Below are positions 62,673 through 64,000 of a stretch of DNA of 64,000 bases, in pieces. The notes under the pieces are model-generated. The model saw only the letters and a list, made by a program, of their open reading frames with translations. It made no database searches and had not been told where the DNA came from. Location: assembly GCF_900100845.1 (NCBI RefSeq), contig NZ_FNFP01000001.1, positions 806,001-870,000 on the forward strand, read 5' to 3'. The position numbers were made by a program, and so were the translations under genes. Position 1 is the first letter of the stretch. Every line of letters starts with the position of its first letter. This DNA comes from Natronincola ferrireducens (GTDB lineage: Bacteria > Bacillota > Clostridia > Peptostreptococcales > Natronincolaceae).

Positions 62673-64000
62673 GTGGATTCTTATGGAATAATTAGTTTGG
62701 TTCCAGTTGTTGTTGTTATAGTAACAGCAATAATTAGCAAGAGGGCACTGGAGTCATTGCTGTTGGGAACTTTCGTAGCAACAATCATTATAGCCCAAGG
62801 GGACTGGTTTAATTTGTGGATGGATGTAACCTTTACTGAATTTGGAGACTCAGCCTATTACATCTTAATGTTTGGATTGTTCGGAGCTTTAATTAAAATT
62901 TTGGAGTTCTCAGGTGCAGCAATGGGCTTCTCCGATATAGGAGCAAAGATAGCAAATACTCGGAAAAAAACCCTTATCTTAACTTGGATTTTAGGTTTAA
63001 TTATTTTTGTAGAAGATTATCTTAATGCATTGGGTGTTGGTATAGCAATGCAGAAGCTTACAGATAGATTTAAGGTTTCAAGACAGTATCTGGCCTTTAT
63101 AGTTAATTCAACAGGCGCGGCCGTCTGTATATTGGTACCATTTTCATCGTGGGGTGTTTTATATGCTGCACAGATTGAATCAGTAGGAGTTATAACGGAT
63201 ATGTCAGGCTTTGCTGCCTATGCCAGGGCTATACCATATATGCTTTATGCATGGGCTGCTGTAGTGGTGGTACCCCTATTCTGCTTAGGAATTATACCAC
63301 TATTTGGTCCTATGAAAAAAGCAGAAGAGAGAGCCCTATTATATGGCGAAGTTTTCCCTGAAGATTATTATAAAGAGGGAGAAGAGTCTGAGGAATTAAT
63401 AGCATCAACCAAAGAAATAAAAACTTCAAGTGCTTTGAATTTCATAATACCTATGCTTATTTTAATTGGAGTTACAATATATACAGAGGATATACTACTT
63501 GGAGTGATATTTGCATTGATAACATGTTTTGTGTTACTTTTCCCTCAGAAACTAATTACCTTAGGAAAATTTTGTGATTATACTGTAGAGGGTTTTAAGG
63601 ATATGTTGTATGTAACAGGTCTTGTTTTAGTTGCATTTGTATTACAAAATTTCAACGATATGTTAGGACTTACACCCTATGTTATTGAAAGTGTAACTCC
63701 GATTTTAAGTCCTGCCCTTTTTCCTGCGGTTGTATTCCTAGTTGTAGGTGCAATTGCCTTCTCCACAGGGAGCTTTTGGGGTGTTGCAGCTATTTCATTC
63801 CCTATAATTCTTCCTCTGGCAGTAGCTTTAGAAGTAAACATATTCATGGCCATCGGCGTGGTGGCAGCGGCAACAGCATTTGGGAGTCATACTTGCTTTT
63901 ATAGTGATGCTGTCACAGTCACATGTGCATCCACAGGCATAAAAAATATGGACTATTCTAAAACAGCTTTACCTTTAATCAGCATTCCTTTTGTAATCGG
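62673..64000 (+). CDS. NhaC-family Na+/H+ antiporter-like protein (runs off the window)
   Basis: At least 442 residues, no stop before the window end. GTG start after GGAGGGAG. About ten membrane helices so far; VEDYLNALGVGIAMQKLTD and STGAAVCILVPFSSWGVLY are typical of the NhaC superfamily. This subgroup often moves amino acids or dicarboxylates with Na+. Expression appears to need sigma-54 and the PAS-AAA+ activator just upstream, hinting at a nitrogen or amino-acid catabolic role. Confidence 0.85.
   Translation, partial: MDSYGIISLVPVVVVIVTAIISKRALESLLLGTFVATIIIAQGDWFNLWMDVTFTEFGDSAYYILMFGLFGALIKILEFSGAAMGFSDIGAKIANTRKKTLILTWILGLIIFVEDYLNALGVGIAMQKLTDRFKVSRQYLAFIVNSTGAAVCILVPFSSWGVLYAAQIESVGVITDMSGFAAYARAIPYMLYAWAAVVVVPLFCLGIIPLFGPMKKAEERALLYGEVFPEDYYKEGEESEELIASTKEIKTSSALNFIIPMLILIGVTIYTEDILLGVIFALITCFVLLFPQKLITLGKFCDYTVEGFKDMLYVTGLVLVAFVLQNFNDMLGLTPYVIESVTPILSPALFPAVVFLVVGAIAFSTGSFWGVAAISFPIILPLAVALEVNIFMAIGVVAAATAFGSHTCFYSDAVTVTCASTGIKNMDYSKTALPLISIPFVI

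Overview
The window comes from an AT-rich, low-GC Gram-positive anaerobe of the class Clostridia. Strong AGGAGG-type ribosome binding sites, T-box, glycine, Mg2+ and c-di-GMP riboswitches, a CIRCE element, S-layer homology domains and many sodium-coupled transporters point that way; an Alkaliphilus-like alkaliphile is my best guess from gene content, not a proven identification. No rRNA, tRNA or CRISPR array was seen.

Region 1 (1-13530) is a purine-type uptake and catabolism block: a MerR regulator, a flavocytochrome-c-like lipoprotein, a membrane protein of the nucleoside-recognition type, two amidohydrolases (one close to 8-oxoguanine deaminase), a complete BMP-type nucleoside ABC transporter and a second MerR regulator. 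Two promoters with the 19-bp spacer and dyad typical of MerR control sit before the flavoprotein gene and before the deaminase/transporter operon.

Region 2 (13587-about 24400) is the most unusual part. A tyrosine recombinase is followed at once by a train of small, co-oriented, mostly membrane-protein genes separated by attC-like recombination sites. The sites have AAC...GTT outer arms, inner arms and a variable centre. Three site families (called A, B and C here) and at least three conserved post-site leaders occur in mixed combinations, as expected from cassette shuffling. A GIY-YIG mobile element has inserted in one leader. A second, integrase-less array of the same type lies at 52931-54687 and ends against an mgtE gene that has lost its start.

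Region 3 (24800-31500) holds amino-acid and sodium transport: a T-box-controlled SNF-family transporter, an MBL hydrolase with an NhaC-type antiporter, and an alanine/glycine symporter under a glycine riboswitch. Region 4 (31600-42100) encodes cell-envelope functions: an L,D-transpeptidase-like lipoprotein, a membrane-bound LuxR-type regulator, a LemA protein, a large S-layer-domain protein with near-identical 510-bp repeats, a REP-associated transposase and an MBL hydrolase. Region 5 (42400-50750) is mostly core: a TVP38-type protein, truA, a c-di-GMP riboswitch with an HD-GYP enzyme, a frameshifted hutD, purC with an unexplained structured leader, htpG behind a CIRCE element, and cvfB.

Region 6 (50795-58900) is a decay and rearrangement zone: a truncated ABC transporter locus, a DUF2726 gene with a decayed second copy 6.6 kb away, the second cassette array, mgtE, and an M-box followed by two broken Mg2+-related genes. 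Region 7 (58938-64000) has a PII-like protein with a CPA2-type antiporter, then a sigma-54 activator facing a sigma-54 promoter and an NhaC-type antiporter that runs off the window.
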